Assembly (NCBI GenBank): GCA_016721765.1
Contig: JADKHO010000001.1
Span: forward strand, 1,910,001 to 1,974,000
Source: Bacteroidota bacterium
Lineage (GTDB): Bacteria; Bacteroidota; Bacteroidia; UBA4408
DNA length: 64,000 nt
Reading direction: 5' to 3'
Shown: piece after piece, positions 1 to 10,652 of the stretch
Layout of the letters: each line of letters opens with the position of its first letter
Position numbering within the stretch: position 1 is the stretch's first letter
The notes under the pieces: model-generated
The model's input: only the letters and a program-made list of their open reading frames with translations
Database searches by the model: none
What the model was told of the DNA's origin: nothing
Made by a program: the position numbers and the translations under genes

Positions 1-35
1 AATTATTGCAATGGAAGGAGGGAGTGCCTGAAACA

Positions 36-71
36 AAAAAAAACCTGTAGGCTTTAAGGCTACAGGTTTTT
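36..71 (-). terminator. Bidirectional intrinsic terminator
   Basis: A perfect 10-bp inverted repeat (AAACCTGTAG at 41-50, CTACAGGTTT at 60-69) with a 9-nt loop is flanked by an A-run on the left and T residues on the right. It can act on either strand and lies about 45 bp past the stop codon of the giant minus-strand gene, so it most likely ends that transcript. Confidence 0.8.
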
Positions 72-114
72 CGAAAAATAATCAATGAATTAGTTCATCG
101 GAGTTAAATCAAAT

Positions 115-3100
115 TTAATAAATAATAAGTTTCTTACTCATTTGTCGTTTGGAAGAATACCCAACAATTTCATAGATGCCGGGCTTTAAATCTTTACCGG
201 GATTTATACCGGATGCAGCAAATCCATTATCGTCGGTAACCACTACTTTAGAGTACACTTGATTTCCTAAAATATCCATCAACACAACAAGCATTTCTTC
301 ATGGTGATCTAATTTAACAGTCAAATTTATATTGTCGTCAGTAGTCGGATTTGGATAAACTTTAAACACATCTTCAAACTCATTAATTTGGGTTACTTCA
401 ATGGTTCGCAAATAGGTCACATTTCCAAGATTATCGGTCATCGATAAGCGATACCAAACTGTACCAATAGCTGGTGAAAGCTTCATGTCGATGTCATTAA
501 ATTCGTAATCTTGAGCAAAGGTGCTATTACCGGCCGCTGCAATATTTCGAATTGGTTCAAATTCAATATTATCTTCAGAACGTTCTATGGTATAAAATGC
601 AAGATTGGTTTCTGATGAAGATGTCCAGTTTAAAGTAATACCTAAGGCGCTATGTGCAGCGCGGGCATTATAGTTTGCTGTTGTTTTTGCACCAAGTGAT
701 TTTGCAGTTGTAAACAAAAAAGCACTTGAATATGCACTAGTATTACTAGTACAATTCGTTTGTACTTGAAACTCATAAGGTGTAAATGGAACCAGTGAGG
801 TAATGCATTTATTGGTATAGGAAGTAGTTTTATTTGTCCAAATAGTGCTTCCCTGTTTGCGGTATTGCACCTTATAGCTGGATGCACCATTTGCAGGATT
901 CCAATTTAATTTTGCAGAGGAAGATTTAATACTGCTGGCAAATAATCCAGTTGGTGTATCACAACCGGAAGCGCTTAACGTTGCAAAACTTCCGGAATTG
1001 CTATATTGGCTTAAACCATAAGTGCATGTTGTTTGTACTTGATACTCATAAATAGAATTTGCGGTAAGCCCAAGTAAATTTACCGATGCAACATTTGAAT
1101 TTACAGTTTGCCAAGTGCTTGATCCACTCACACGATACTGTATTGAATAAGAAGTTGCATCCTGAACGGGGTTCCAGCTTAACGAAACAGAAGTGGATGT
1201 TGCACCTGCAGAAATTAATCCGGCTGCTATTCCGCAAGGAGGCGCTATAGTAGCAAAAGTTGCAGCATTTGTAAATGCACTTGAATTAGAAGCAGAACAA
1301 ATAGTTTGAACATGAAATTCATAACTCGATGCTGGAAGTAAACCACTTAAGCTTTCAGATGTTGTGTTACTCGAAACACTTGTCCATACATTTGTGCCAA
1401 CAACTCGGTATTCAATTAAATAACTGCTTGCTCCTGCAACTGCATCCCAAGCAATATTGGCGCTGGTTTGTGTAATGTTAGTTGAGCTAAGGTTTGCAGT
1501 AATTGTGCACGAAGGGTTTCCTGTTGCAAAATTTGCTATACTTGAAAATGGACTGCTTCCAATGGCACAATTACTTTGCACTTGATATTCATAAGTCGAA
1601 GAAGGAGTTAATCCACTTAAATTAATTGAGGTGGTATTGCTGTTCAAATTCATCCAATTTGCCGCACCATTTAAGCGATATGAGATCGTATAACTTTGAG
1701 CATTACTTTGTCCGTTCCAAGTTATGCTTGCAGTACTTGAAGTCACTGAATTTACACTTAACCCTAAAGGAGCAATACAAGGTTGAGCTAAAGTTGTGAA
1801 GGTGGCGGGGGCACTATATCCACTACTAACACCAATACCACAATTCGATTCTATCTGAAATTGATAGGTTGCAGAAGCTTGTAGGTTTGTAATTGAAATC
1901 GAGTTACTGTTGCAAGTTAGACTAATCCAATTGGAGGCAGTGCTCTCTTTATATTGCACAGAATAAGAATTAGCTCCCGAGAATGCTGTCCAGTTTAACT
2001 GTGCGCTATTGTCGGTAATTAAGGATGCTGCTAATCCACTTGGTGTATTGCAAGGAGGTATATCAGTTGTGAAAACGCTACTGGCGGAGAAAGCACTTGA
2101 ATTTCCTGCAATACAAACCGTTTGAATTTGGAATTCATAGCTTGTGGTTGGGTTAAGATTTGTAAGGCTTTTTGAACTGGAATTGCTCGTTGCTGAAATC
2201 CAAGTTGTAGCACCGGTTACACGGTATTGTAAATTATAGGATGCAGCGCCCGAAACACTTGCCCAATCTAATAAAGCAGAGTTTGATGTTAGATTTGTGG
2301 CTGCCAATGTTGACGGAGCATTACAAGCAGGAACTGCTGTGTTAAAAGTTGCACTTGATGTGAATGCACTGGTATTACCTGATCCACAATCAGACTGCAC
2401 TTGATATTCATAAGAGGAAGAATGACTAAGGTTAGGAAGATAAGCAGAATTGGTGGTTGATGGCACGGATAACCAACTAGTAGAACCACTAATTCTGTAT
2501 TGCACCGTGTATCCAATAGCCCCTGCAACACTTGTCCAATTAATGGAAGCATCGGTAGGTGAATTTGAAACCGCAGTTAATCCAACCGGAATCGTACAAG
2601 GAGCTGCAAGTGTTGTAAAGGTAGCATTGGTGCTAAAAATACTTGTATTCCCATTTCCACAATCGGCAGCTATTCCAAATTCGTAAAGGGAAGCATCACT
2701 AAGCCCAACTAAACTTTTTGAAGCGCTAGTGCTGTTAAGAGTATTCCATGAATTGGTCACCGAAATTTTATATTGTATCGTATATGATGTTGCACCCGCA
2801 ACAGGTGTCCAACTTATTGTGGCTGAATTATAGGTAACGGAAGCACTTGCTAAATTTGTTGGAGTTCCGCATGGGGCTGCTTGTGTTGTAAAAGCCGATG
2901 CAGAAGAAAAGTTGCTTGTATTACTATTGCCACAATCGCATTGAACTTGAAACTCATAGTTTGCAGCTGCATTTAATCCGGTTAAGTTTAAACTGTTTGA
3001 AGTTACTGTTCCACTGATCCATGCGGCACTGCCAATTAAACGATAATTGTAGTTGTAAGCAACAGCATTCGGAACAGCGTTCCAATCGAGCATAGCAGAA

Positions 3101-6100
3101 TTATAAGTAAGTGCACTTGCGCCTAATCCGGAAGGAATATTGCAAGGTGGTGCAAGTGTAATAAATGAAACGGAATCCGTGAATACACTAACATTTCCTG
3201 CCCCACAATTTGACTGCACTCTAAATTCATAACCGGTTGAACCATTTAAACCGGATAAATTTTTGGAATTAAGGATGCTACTTAAATTGGTCCATGTCGT
3301 TGTTCCGGTAATTCGATATTGAATTGTATAGCTGCTTGCACCTGAAAAATCCACCCAATTTAAAGTAGCAGAGTTCTCAGTTATAGAAGCAACAGCTAAT
3401 CCAACAGGAGGGTTACACGGTGGAGCCAAGGTGCTGAAAGTTGCTGAATTTGAAAATGGGCTTGTATTACCACTCGCACATTCTGTTTGAACTTGAAATT
3501 CATAATTCGATAATGGTGTAAGCGCATTTAAGGTTATTGTAGTGTTGGCACCACTAACTGTATTCCATACTGAACTGCCAACAATGCGGTATTGCACGTT
3601 ATAATTAACAGCAGTTGCTACCGCTGTCCAACTCACATCCGCAGCATCCCCGGTAATGGAAGCTGAAACTAAATTGGAAGGGCTAAGACAAGGCGGTGCA
3701 GAAGTTGCGAAAGTAGAGGTGCTCGAAAAAATACTGCTACTGCTGGCTGAGCATATCGATTGCACTTCGAATTCGTAAGTTGCATTTGCGTTAAGACCGC
3801 TGATGTTTAATGAATTAGTATTGCTAACTAAGTCAGTCCATGTGGGTGTTCCCACAACGCGATAATGAATTGCATAGGAAACAGCACCCGCTATTGCATT
3901 CCAGTTTAAGGTAGCGGTGTTATTTGTTACTGCCGATGCATTTAATCCGCTAGGAATGTTACATGGTGTAGCAGTTGTTGAGAAATTGGATGAACCGGAA
4001 TAAGCACTAACATTTCCGTTACCGCAATCCGATTGAACCTGAAATTCATAAGTGGTAGAGGCACTTAACCCACTTATGTTTTTTGAATTAATGCTGCATA
4101 CCACACTCGTCCAAGTTGAACTACCTATTATTCTGTATTGAAGATTGTACGTTCCTGCTCCTGCAAAATTCGACCAATCAAGATTTGCAGACACGTCGGT
4201 TATGGAAGATGCCATCAAAGCACTTGGAACACTACAAGGTGGTGCCGGCGTGCTAAAAGTTGATGAAGCTGAGAAACTGCTTAAGTTTCCATTGCCACAA
4301 TCACTTTGAAGCTGAAACTCATAATTTGAAGAAGCATTTAAGCCGGTTACCGTTTTAGAATTGCTTGCACTACTTGTATTAATCCAATTTGCAGTTCCTA
4401 CTACACGGTATTGGACAGTGTAACTGCTAACCCCTGCAACAATCCCCCAATTCAAAATAGCTGAGTTATAGGTTACAGAGCTGGCATTCAACCCAACCGG
4501 TGCATTGCAAGGGGGGGCAGGTGTTACAAAAGTGGAGGTTGATGTAAATGAGCTGGTGTTTGAATTCCCGCAATCCGATTGAATTTTAAATTCATAGTTG
4601 GCAGAAGAACTTAAGTTAGTTAAGTTATAAGTTGTATTGCTTGAATTTACACTTGTCCAAGTCGGAGCTCCAATCACTCTATATTTCAAAATATAAGCAG
4701 TGGCACCGGAGTAAGCGGTCCAGTTTATCGTTGCGGAATTATAAGTTATAGCGGATGAACTTAGGCCCGTTGGAGCATTGCAAGGCGGTGCCGGAGTTGT
4801 AAAATTGGCAGATGCTGTAAATGCACTTGTATTCGCATTTCCACAATCGGATTGAATCTGAAATTCATAATTGGATGAAGGTGTTAATGCTGTTAAACTT
4901 TTTGAATTAGTAACACTCGTTAAACTTGACCAAGTTGCCGCTCCAACAATGCGATAGCGAATAGTAAATGAATTTATTCCTGCCAAGGTATTCCAGTTAA
5001 CAGTTGCAGAATTATAGGTTACAGCTGATGAGCTCAATCCCGATGGCATGTTACAAGGTGCTGCAGGGGTGAAAAAGTCAACTACCGATGAATAGGCACT
5101 GGCATTTCCTCCGCCACAGTCTGATTGAACTTGAAATTCATAATTTGTAGAAGCTTGTAATGCAGTTAATGCAAGTGAATTGTTGGCACTACTTGCCGTT
5201 GTCCAAGTAGCGGCACCCACAACATGATACTTAATGGTATAAGCACTGGCTCCAATTGCGGACGTCCAGTTAAGGGTTGCAGCATTATATGTTACGCCTG
5301 ATGTACTTAGTCCGGAAGGAGTATTGCACGGTGGAGCAGGAGTTGTGAAATTTAAGGAAGCACTAAAACTACTTGTGTTACCATAGGTACATTCAGTTTG
5401 AACCTGAAATTCATAGTTAGATGAAGCAGATAAATTGCTCAATTGTTTTGTAGGAACAATACTGCTTACAACTGTCCAATTTGCAGCACCAACAATTCGA
5501 TATTGCACTGAATAGCTAGCTGCACCTGAAACTGCATTCCAACTCAAGGTTGCTGCATTTTCAGTAACCGAAGAGGCGCTTAATCCGGTTGGAATATTGC
5601 AAGGTGGAGCAAGTGTCACAAAATTTGAAGAAGAGGAAAAGGCACTGGTATTACCGGCACCGCAATCCGATTTAACCTGAAATTCATAATTCGAAACCGG
5701 GCTTAATCCACTAATGTTTTTTGAATTTAAATTGCTGGATAAAGGTGTCCACGTGCTTGAACCTATGATACGATATTGAACAGTATAGGATAGCGCACTG
5801 GCATTATTATTCCAAGTAAGTGAAACTGAATTATCGGTTACAGAAGCGGAGCTTAATCCACTCGGAATACTGCATGGTGCTGCGAGTGTTGAGAAATTAG
5901 CGGAGGTTGAAAAAGCACTTGTATTTCCGCTTGAGCATTCAGTTTGCACTTGAAACTCATAATTTGAACTGGCAGAAAGCGAAGAGATGTTTAAACTATT
6001 TGAGGCACTTGATCCGGTAGTCCATACCGATGTTCCTACAATTCGGTATTGTATATTATAATTTGCCGCACCGGAAACAGCTCCCCAAGAAAGTGTTGCT

Positions 6101-9100
6101 GTGGCATCACTTACTGATGCAGCCGCTAATCCTGAAGGAAGTATACACGGCGGTGCTGAGGTTGCAAATGAGGTAGCAGCTGCAAATGCACTTGAATTAG
6201 AAGTACAATTTGTTTGTACACCAAACTCATAGGTTGTATTGGCTGATAAACCGCTTAAATTGTAGCTTGAGCTAGCATTCGTTAAGGTGGTCCATGTAGC
6301 TGCACCCACAACACGATATTGAATAGTATATCCATTAGCTCCTGAAATTGCATTCCAACTTAAAGTAGCTGAACTGTTGGTAACAGCACTCGGACTTAAT
6401 CCGGTAGGAACATTGCATGGAGGTGCAAGGCTAGTAAAATTGACTGATGCCGAAAATGCACTTGTATTGCCGCTGCCACAATCTGATTGTATTTGAAATT
6501 CGTAAGCGGATGAAGCCGTTAATCCGGATAAGCTTTTAGTATTAATACTTGAAGTTGCATTCGTCCAAGAAGCAGCTCCTATTATTCTGTATCGTATATT
6601 GTATCCGGATGTACCTGCAAAATCAACCCAGTTAAGAATAGCAGAATTCTCGGTAATGCTTGCAGCAGCCAAACCAGTCACAACAGAACAAGGCGGAGCA
6701 GGAGTAGTAAATAGCGAAGAAGCTGTAAATGCACTAATATTTCCGGCACCACAGTCGGACTGCACTTGAAATTCATAATTTGAAGAGGCTGTTAATCCCG
6801 AAATATTTTTTGAATTACTTGCACTTGTTACAGACGTCCAGCTAGCCGATCCAACAATGCGGTATTGAATTAAGTACCCACTGGCTCCAGATGCAGCACT
6901 CCAGTTAAGTGTTGCACTAGTTGAAGTAACACTTGTACTTGTAAGTCCACTTGGCAATGTACAAGGGGTTGCAGCGGTTGTAAATGTTGCAGATGCCGCA
7001 AAAGCACTGGTATTGCCACTTCCACAATCTGCTTGCACTTGAAATTCATAATTCGAGGAAGACGATAAACTGCTTAAAATTTTAGAAACGGAGGTGCCTG
7101 TGGTGGTAGTCCATGTTGCAGCACCAACTACACGATATTTTATATTGTATCCACTAGCGCCTGGAACTGCGGTCCAGCCTATTGTTGCTCCATTGTGTGT
7201 AACATTTGAGGAAGATAAACCTGCCGGAGTATTGCACGGAGGTGCCGGAGTGGAAAAAGTTGATGAAGATGAAAATGCGCTGGAATTGCTGGCAGAACAT
7301 ACAGACTTAACTTGAAATTCATAATTTGTGGAAGCAAGCAAACCACTTATACTATTTGAGGTTACTGCACATGAAGCTGAAGTCCAAGTTGCAGCACTAA
7401 CAACACGGTATTGAACTGTATAACTGCTGGCACCTGCAAATGCTGTCCAACTTAACAAGGCAGAACTGTTGGTTACTGAAGTTGAGCTAAGTCCAACTGG
7501 AACATTACAAGGTGGGGCAGGAGTTGTAAAATTAGATGAGGATGAAAATGCACTGGAATTACTGGCAGAACAAACAGTTTGTACTTGAAATTCATAGGTT
7601 GAAGAAGCACTTAAGCCACTCAGATTTTTAGTAATTGTGGCGCTGGTCGCAGTTGACCAAACACTTGTTCCGCTTACTCGGTATTGAATAGCATAACTGG
7701 AAGCACCTGAAACTGCTGTCCAGCTAATGGTTGCAGAATTATCAGTAACAGACGAGGAACTTAAACCGGATGCAATAGCACAAGGCGGTGCTGCAGTTGT
7801 AAAATTGGACGAGGTTGAGAAAGCGCTTGAACTGCTTGCAGAACAAACAGTTTGTATTTGAAACTCATAGGTTGAAGAAGCACTTAATCCGCTTATAGTT
7901 TTTGATGCCGATGTACTTGTAGAACTCATCCAAGTTGCAGCTCCAACTATTCTATATTGGATGGCATAACTTGTGGCTCCTGAAACCGCTGTCCAACTTA
8001 ATGTTGCAGCTAAATTTGACACAGCAGAAGAACTTAATCCGGATGGAATATTACATGGAGGAGCCGGGGTAGCGAAATTTGAAGAAGAGGAAAATGGACT
8101 AGAATTGCTGTTACAAACGGCCTGTACTTGAAATTCATAAGATGTGGCAGGGGTTAAACCGGATATGGTTTTTGATACAGAAGGACTTGGCGTAGCGGTC
8201 CATGTGGATGCACCAACGGTTCGGTATTGTATGTTATAACTAACAGCATTGGCGACAGCATTTGCCAAAACGGTTGCCGAATTGGTTGTAACACCCGAAG
8301 AGCCCAATCCGGATGGTGCATTACAAGGTGCTGAAGTTGTTGAAAAATTTGATGAGGCAGTAAATGCGCTTAAACTTCCTGCTCCGCAATTTGCTTGTAC
8401 CTGAAATTCATATGAAGAGGAGGCAGTTAAACCCGTCAAACTTTTTGAGGTGGTGGCACTGGTGCTAGAAATCCAAGATGCTGTGCCAACTATTCTGTAT
8501 TGAAGGTTATAACTGCTCGCACCTGCAACTGCCGCCCATGATAGGGTTGCTGCAACATCACTTATTGCAGAAGAACTTAAACCTGTTGGTAAAGTACAAG
8601 CAGCACCGGTTGCAGTGGTGGTAAAACTAACTAAGGTTGAACTGGCTGAAGTTTTTGTTGAAATAACCGAATACACCACAAACTGATAAGCAGTATTGGC
8701 TTGTAAGCCGGCTAAGGTGTATGAATTTGTTGAAGTTGATACGGTTGTAAAATTATAAGTATTCGCTTTTGCATACATAATCCTATAGGCTGTAGCGCCT
8801 GAAACTGCAGCCCAACTTAGGAGTGCAGAGGTAGCCGAAGGCACAGCAGTTATACTAGTTGGTACCGATAAGATTGCAGTATTCGTTGAATCCTTGGGCA
8901 TCCCTCCGTATTTGAACCACTTATAGCCGACTATATTTATTTTACTCTTAACCGTAGCGGAGAGTGTGGCATATTCCCGCATAAATATGGGCATGGCCGA
9001 GGCTTCGGAATGTTTTCCTACCGGTGCTGGACCGATTAAGTATTGCTTTAAATTTTCGGCAGCACTCTTGGTTAAACTGGCAAAAATTGGGAGAACGTCC

Positions 9101-9831
9101 ACTTTGTGACTTGCCTTTGAGTAGGCTGTAAGTTTTGCTATGGTATGGCCCATGTATAATTTTGAGGTATCAGCATTATAACAAGCAAGCATCACCAAAT
9201 CGACAGTATTCGCAACAAAGCGATTTTTTAATGTATCCTTACTACTAACGCCAATATAAACCGTACTTTTTATTCCATCTGCAGCTGCAAGGGAATCAAC
9301 CCGTTTCATGTTTTTACTAAAATAGCTCCATGCACCCACCGAATCGCAGCTGTAGCCTCCTGGTGTTAAAAAATTTGTACAGTAGGTTTTTCCGCTATTG
9401 TAATTGGCATCGTTCCAATATTCAAATTCAAAATTGTAATGATTAAAACGTTCTAAGGTATCAGTTCGGCTAATTTGAAAGGGGTGCACTTCCGTAAGAA
9501 GTGTAGTATATTCAGACACTACAGCCGAAAAGTATTTCACTCCATAACGGGTTCTTCCTTTTTTAATAAATGCCGCAAGTTTTGCTGTATAACTTGGAGA
9601 AGTATGTAAATTTAAACACCCAATACTAATCGTAATAGCGTTAAAAGAACTGTCGCGGCAATAGCGAAATAAAATATTTTCTGCATTGCCTGTTGCATCA
9701 CTAAGTATAGTATCTATCGCGTATACATAAAGCCCTTTGTAGGCGTATGGAGTGGTTTGTGCCTTTGAAGAATATCCCGCAATAAACAGCAGAACCCCTA
9801 CAATCAGGCTTTTTGGTAGAAATCGATTCAT
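115..9831 (-). CDS. Giant secreted multi-fibronectin type III protein with T9SS sorting domain
   Basis: A 3238-residue exported protein. Residues 1-24 form a signal peptide ending SSKAQ. Residues about 26-317 form a globular domain of roughly 290 residues with alternating strand/helix patterning that looks like a TIM-barrel or glycoside-hydrolase-type fold; I cannot assign a family or catalytic residues. Residues about 318-3045 are 30 fibronectin III-like repeats of about 91 residues, 29 of which begin with Cys after a short Pro-rich linker (typically APPC) and carry a second Cys late in the domain. Residues about 3045-3150 form another beta-rich domain. The last 85 or so residues are a T9SS type A sorting domain (VYPNPTTDD, ending KKLIIY). 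Expected location is the cell surface or medium after T9SS export. A role as an adhesin or a surface-tethered hydrolase is inference from architecture. The gene stands alone, with a terminator behind it. Confidence 0.9.
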   Translation of the reverse strand: MNRFLPKSLIVGVLLFIAGYSSKAQTTPYAYKGLYVYAIDTILSDATGNAENILFRYCRDSSFNAITISIGCLNLHTSPSYTAKLAAFIKKGRTRYGVKYFSAVVSEYTTLLTEVHPFQISRTDTLERFNHYNFEFEYWNDANYNSGKTYCTNFLTPGGYSCDSVGAWSYFSKNMKRVDSLAAADGIKSTVYIGVSSKDTLKNRFVANTVDLVMLACYNADTSKLYMGHTIAKLTAYSKASHKVDVLPIFASLTKSAAENLKQYLIGPAPVGKHSEASAMPIFMREYATLSATVKSKINIVGYKWFKYGGMPKDSTNTAILSVPTSITAVPSATSALLSWAAVSGATAYRIMYAKANTYNFTTVSTSTNSYTLAGLQANTAYQFVVYSVISTKTSASSTLVSFTTTATGAACTLPTGLSSSAISDVAATLSWAAVAGASSYNLQYRIVGTASWISSTSATTSKSLTGLTASSSYEFQVQANCGAGSLSAFTASSNFSTTSAPCNAPSGLGSSGVTTNSATVLANAVANAVSYNIQYRTVGASTWTATPSPSVSKTISGLTPATSYEFQVQAVCNSNSSPFSSSSNFATPAPPCNIPSGLSSSAVSNLAATLSWTAVSGATSYAIQYRIVGAATWMSSTSTSASKTISGLSASSTYEFQIQTVCSASSSSAFSTSSNFTTAAPPCAIASGLSSSSVTDNSATISWTAVSGASSYAIQYRVSGTSVWSTATSATITKNLSGLSASSTYEFQVQTVCSASNSSAFSSSSNFTTPAPPCNVPVGLSSTSVTNSSALLSWTAFAGASSYTVQYRVVSAATWTSASCAVTSNSISGLLASTNYEFQVKSVCSASNSSAFSSSSTFSTPAPPCNTPAGLSSSNVTHNGATIGWTAVPGASGYNIKYRVVGAATWTTTTGTSVSKILSSLSSSSNYEFQVQADCGSGNTSAFAASATFTTAATPCTLPSGLTSTSVTSTSATLNWSAASGASGYLIQYRIVGSASWTSVTSASNSKNISGLTASSNYEFQVQSDCGAGNISAFTASSLFTTPAPPCSVVTGLAAASITENSAILNWVDFAGTSGYNIRYRIIGAASWTNATSSINTKSLSGLTASSAYEFQIQSDCGSGNTSAFSASVNFTSLAPPCNVPTGLSPSAVTNSSATLSWNAISGANGYTIQYRVVGAATWTTLTNASSSYNLSGLSANTTYEFGVQTNCTSNSSAFAAATSFATSAPPCILPSGLAAASVSDATATLSWGAVSGAANYNIQYRIVGTSVWTTGSSASNSLNISSLSASSNYEFQVQTECSSGNTSAFSTSANFSTLAAPCSIPSGLSSASVTDNSVSLTWNNNASALSYTVQYRIIGSSTWTPLSSNLNSKNISGLSPVSNYEFQVKSDCGAGNTSAFSSSSNFVTLAPPCNIPTGLSASSVTENAATLSWNAVSGAASYSVQYRIVGAANWTVVSSIVPTKQLSNLSASSNYEFQVQTECTYGNTSSFSASLNFTTPAPPCNTPSGLSTSGVTYNAATLNWTSAIGASAYTIKYHVVGAATWTTASSANNSLALTALQASTNYEFQVQSDCGGGNASAYSSVVDFFTPAAPCNMPSGLSSSAVTYNSATVNWNTLAGINSFTIRYRIVGAATWSSLTSVTNSKSLTALTPSSNYEFQIQSDCGNANTSAFTASANFTTPAPPCNAPTGLSSSAITYNSATINWTAYSGATAYILKYRVIGAPTWTSVNSSNTTYNLTNLSSSANYEFKIQSDCGNSNTSSFTSTSTFVTPAPPCNAPVGLNASSVTYNSAILNWGIVAGVSSYTVQYRVVGTANWINTSSASNSKTVTGLNASSNYEFQLQSDCGNGNLSSFSASSTFSTPAPPCSVPSALMASSITDVSANLDWSNFAGAGTYNLQYRIIGSSTWTSVVCSINSKNISGLSASTTYEFQVQSDCGNGNVSAYSGSSNFSTTATPCNIPSGLNASAVTNNTATLNWNAIAGAVSYAIHYRVVGTPTWTDLVSNTNSLNISGLNANATYEFEVQSICSASSSSIFSSTSTFATSAPPCLSPSNLVSASITGDAADVSWTAVATAVNYNVQYRIVGSSVWNTVSGANTTITLNALTPLSNYEFQVQTECASGNTSPFSNSATFSTLAPPCNPPVGLAVASITENSATLNWVDFSGASSYTIQYRITGTTTWTNLSSILNSKNLSGLNGSTGYEFRVQSNCGAGNVSVFTDSVSFITLAPPCNIPSGLGASALTYNSAMLDWNAVPNAVAYNYNYRLIGSAAWISGTVTSNSLNLTGLNAAANYEFQVQCDCGNSNTSNFSSASAFTTQAAPCGTPTNLASASVTYNSATISWTPVAGATSYTIQYKISVTNSWNTLNSTSASKSLVGLSDASLYEFGIAADCGNGNTSIFSTNATFTTLAAPCTIPVGLTAVSNSPTDASINWTSVAGAIGYTVQYRISGSTSWLSVPSTTNSAYLPNLSHSSSYEYQVQSDCGSGNTSAFTSSATFNTAVPACNAPSTLAATNLTSNSALLDWASVSGAASYNLQYRVTGATTWISATSNSSSKSLTNLNPTTSYEFQIQTVCIAGNSSAFSASSVFTTDIPPCNTPSGLAASLITDNSAQLNWTAFSGANSYSVQYKESTASNWISLTCNSNSISITNLQASATYQFQIESNCGIGVSSGYSAPATFTTLAQPCIAPLGLSVNSVTSSTASITWNGQSNAQSYTISYRLNGAANWMNLNSNTTSINLSGLTPSSTYEYQVQSNCAIGSSPFSSIANFATGNPSCTITANLSSTNITQTSANIAWDAVAGASSYLIEYRVVGTNVWTSVSSNTTSESLSGLLPASSYEFHVQTICSASNSSAFTNAATFATIAPPCGIAAGLISAGATSTSVSLSWNPVQDATSYSIQYRVSGSSTWQTVNSNVASVNLLGLTANSIYEYQVQTTCTYGLSQYSNSGSFATLSASGCDTPTGLFASSIKSSSAKLNWNPANGASSYKVQYRKQGSTIWTNKTTSYTNKCITSLVPFTPYEFQVQTNCTSNTSAYSSAFLFTTAKSLGAKTTANYNARAAHSALGITLNWTSSSETNLAFYTIERSEDNIEFEPIRNIAAAGNSTFAQDYEFNDIDMKLSPAIGTVWYRLSMTDNLGNVTYLRTIEVTQINEFEDVFKVYPNPTTDDNINLTVKLDHHEEMLVVLMDILGNQVYSKVVVTDDNGFAASGINPGKDLKPGIYEIVGYSSKRQMSKKLIIY
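690..8880 (-). repeat. Tandem array of about 30 diverged FnIII-coding repeats (~273 bp unit)
   Basis: Inside the giant gene the same ~273-bp unit recurs about 30 times. Each unit encodes C-x-x-P-x-G-L, then a T-L-S-W-type strand, a Y-x-[IV]-Q-Y-R strand, Y-E-F-Q-V-Q and a final Cys before a Pro-rich linker. The repeat nearest the N terminus (about 8640-8880) is the most divergent and lacks the leading Cys. Units differ at many codons, so this is an old, diverged protein-domain array, not a recent satellite. Confidence 0.9.
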
Positions 9832-10014
9832 GGATTTGGTTTTGTTATAAAATACACCGTTCTGTTTTTCAGTATAAGTAAAGTGTATACGGAAGCGCAG
9901 AAAAAAGGTTATAGTTTTTTTATTGACTTATTAACATTTGACTTCCCTAAAATAGTGTTTTTCTTTCAATTTTATGCATTCGACGTAAGAAATGCAAATT
10001 TCAATTCAAAGCAA

Positions 10015-10022
10015 TATCTTTG
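10015..10022 (+). promoter_or_regulatory. Bacteroidota -7 promoter box for the Nfu gene
   Basis: TATCTTTG matches the Bacteroidota -7 consensus TAnnTTTG. It lies 12 bp before the ATG at 10034, giving a very short leader and supporting this start over an upstream in-frame ATG at 9992. I do not see a matching TTTG 19 bp further upstream. Confidence 0.55.
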
Positions 10023-10033
10023 TGAAAATAATC

Positions 10034-10642
10034 ATGAATATGGAAATTGTAAGCATTCCAACACAACTTTACGCAGAATCTACCCCCAATCCTGCAGCCA
10101 TGAAATTTGTTTCGAATCGGAAACTGATTGAAGGCACACCTATTGATTTTCCGGCAAAAGAACAAACAAAATCTTCGCCCTTGGCAGCAAAATTATTTAG
10201 CTTCCCATTTGTAACCGGTGTATTTATTGCCTCCAATTTTATTACCATTTCAAAAACAAAGAGTGTCGAATGGTTTGATATTCAAAGTGATTTACGTGAA
10301 TTCTTGCAAGACTATTTAAGTAAAGGTTTACCTGTTTTATCACAAAAGGTGGTGACTGAAAAGGCTGCAATTGTTAGTGAAACAGAGCTTGTCGGCGAAA
10401 AGCCAACCAATGAAACAGATATTAAAATTGCACAAATTTTAGATGAATATATTCGACCGGCAGTGGAAGGTGATGGAGGTGCAATAACATTTAAATCTTT
10501 TAAGAATGGTGTTGTAACGGTGGTTTTACAAGGCTCTTGCAGTGGTTGCCCCTCTTCTACCTTTACCCTAAAAGCCGGAATTGAAGGTTTGTTAAAACGA
10601 CTTATTCCCGAAGTGACTGAAGTGGTTGCAGAAGAACAATAA
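10034..10642 (+). CDS. NifU-family iron-sulfur scaffold protein (NFU1-like)
   Basis: About 203 residues, two domains. The N-terminal Nfu_N domain is marked by ESTPNPAAMKF near the start; the C-terminal NifU-like domain carries the cluster-binding motif C-S-G-C-P-S-S. Family members carry a transient 4Fe-4S cluster between two subunits and pass it to apo-enzymes in the cytoplasm. The architecture matches mitochondrial NFU1 rather than E. coli NfuA, whose N-terminal domain is of a different type. The ATG at 10034 (or 10040) is preferred because the -7 box sits just upstream. Clients could include the many Fe-S proteins encoded further on (NifJ, NuoB, NuoI), but no linkage shows this. The next gene begins 10 bp downstream. 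Confidence 0.9.
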   Translation: MNMEIVSIPTQLYAESTPNPAAMKFVSNRKLIEGTPIDFPAKEQTKSSPLAAKLFSFPFVTGVFIASNFITISKTKSVEWFDIQSDLREFLQDYLSKGLPVLSQKVVTEKAAIVSETELVGEKPTNETDIKIAQILDEYIRPAVEGDGGAITFKSFKNGVVTVVLQGSCSGCPSSTFTLKAGIEGLLKRLIPEVTEVVAEEQ

Positions 10643-10652
10643 TTATATATAT

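Noticed and set aside
2289..2552. Several alternative-frame open frames inside the FnIII array
   Set aside because: They repeat the unit structure of the real frame in other frames, have no start context, and are shadows of codon bias.
690..8880. Regular ~273-bp periodicity that could suggest a satellite or CRISPR-like array
   Set aside because: The period is one continuous protein reading frame of FnIII domains; the units are diverged and there are no spacers.
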